Source: Acidobacteriota bacterium | GTDB lineage: Bacteria; Acidobacteriota; Terriglobia; Bryobacterales; Bryobacteraceae | NCBI GenBank assembly: GCA_026394095.1 | Contig: JAPKYY010000514.1 | Span: 1 to 7,699, forward strand | Direction of reading: 5' to 3' | DNA length: 7,699 nt | Shown: positions 7,283-7,699 of the stretch, piece by piece | How the letters are laid out: every line of letters starts with the position of its first letter | Position numbering within the stretch: position 1 is the first letter of the stretch | Notes under the pieces: generated by a model | Told to the model about the DNA's origin: nothing | Seen by the model: only the letters and a program-made list of their open reading frames with translations | Databases searched by the model: none | Made by a program: the position numbers and the translations under genes

Positions 7283-7311
7283 GTTGTGCACAACACGAGG
7301 CCTTTGGCCTC
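7283..7311. repeat. Two adjacent palindromes in the leader of the secreted-protein gene
   Basis: GTTGTGCACAAC (7283-7294) is a perfect 12-base palindrome. Two bases later GAGGCC-TTT-GGCCTC (7297-7311) forms a 6-bp GC-rich stem with a 3-base loop. They lie 20-48 bases upstream of the ATG at 7263 and about 48 bases downstream of the stop of the next gene upstream. There is no T-run after the stem on either strand, so it is not a canonical intrinsic terminator. A regulator-binding site or a leader structure is possible. Confidence 0.4.
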
Positions 7312-7358
7312 TCAAGCGATACGGAGCATATCACCACATGAAAACGAAAACCAGCCCC

Positions 7359-7699
7359 TCAGTTTTTATCCAACCGCGGTCGCAGTACATAAACAGAAGC
7401 ACCCCGAAACCTGAGCACACTCTGCTTTGGATAAAGATCCGAAAGCTCTTCCAGCTCTTGCTTTGTCACAGGAGTCATCGAAAATGAGTCCTGAACCAGA
7501 GCAACCGTTTCGCAACCAGATCCCGCCACCGCTCCCCGGTTGAGATGTACTCTTTGCAACATGGGCCGTCCCGAATAAACAGACCAGGCAGCGGCACCCA
7601 TATCCACCGAACTCTGCATATTCCACCAGGCCAGGCAAACACCCTCTCCTTCGATCGATGTCAGATATCTAACGACACCCTTGTAGTCTGCCTTTGTTT
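7359..7699 (-). CDS. C-terminal part of an unrecognised protein, 5' end outside window
   Basis: The minus-strand frame is open from the window edge to a TGA at 7359-7361, giving 112 visible residues; the gene begins beyond 7699. The visible part begins TKADYKGVVRYLTSIEGEGV and contains an aromatic WWNMQSS stretch. It ends in a basic tail (RFRGASVYVLRPRLDKN). A D-(W/Y)-(R/K)-G-x-x-R-Y-(L/I) segment occurs in the soluble C-terminal domain of some membrane-bound glycosyltransferase-39-like proteins. That is a weak resemblance and I make no functional call. A competing minus-strand frame (start at 7638) is shorter, closed upstream and rich in Gly and Cys, so it looks like a shadow. The gap to the next gene is 95 bases. 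Confidence 0.6.
   Translation of the reverse strand, partial: TKADYKGVVRYLTSIEGEGVCLAWWNMQSSVDMGAAAWSVYSGRPMLQRVHLNRGAVAGSGCETVALVQDSFSMTPVTKQELEELSDLYPKQSVLRFRGASVYVLRPRLDKN

Noticed and set aside
7297..7311. Intrinsic terminator for the partial gene at the right edge
   Set aside because: The stem is only 6 bp with a 3-base loop and there is no T-run after it on the minus strand.
7366..7638. 90-codon minus-strand frame starting at 7638
   Set aside because: It overlaps the frame that is open to the window edge. Its product is Gly/Cys-rich without a coherent pattern, while the other frame looks like ordinary protein.

Overview
The window looks like a piece of an Acidobacteriota chromosome, probably class Terriglobia. 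This is inferred from gene content, not from a marker gene. The clues are an HXXSHH/DUF1552 protein, a very large Oar-like TonB-dependent receptor that starts with a carboxypeptidase-regulatory-like domain, and a small secreted protein opening its mature region with a GTWKxDxxKSK motif. There are no RNA genes, insertion sequences or CRISPR arrays that I can see, and no gene-free stretch longer than about 100 bases.

Left part, plus strand (1-2132): three tightly packed genes with gaps of 6 and 5 bases, presumably one transcript. They are the C-terminal part of a DUF1552 protein, a short-chain dehydrogenase/reductase (SDR), and a small cupin resembling 2,4'-dihydroxyacetophenone dioxygenase. 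The SDR is the oddest gene of the window. It is only 185 residues and appears to have lost about 38 residues in frame, exactly the block that should carry the catalytic YxxxK motif, while everything before and after is well preserved.

Right part, minus strand (2129-7699), reading from right to left: the 3' end of an unrecognised gene, a small secreted protein, an AraC-family regulator (best start a TTG behind a strong Shine-Dalgarno), and a 1210-residue TonB-dependent outer-membrane receptor. The regulator lies 79 bases upstream of the receptor in the same direction and is the natural candidate to control it. The receptor and the cupin run into each other tail to tail, and their stop codons overlap by four bases.

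Overall this reads as an accessory nutrient-acquisition and catabolism region: outer-membrane uptake under AraC control on one strand, and oxidoreductase/cupin enzymes on the other. The substrate cannot be told from the sequence. I do not see convincing evidence for a wholly new system. The best leads are the SDR missing its active site, the DUF1552-SDR-cupin operon, and a few inverted repeats in the leaders of the minus-strand genes.
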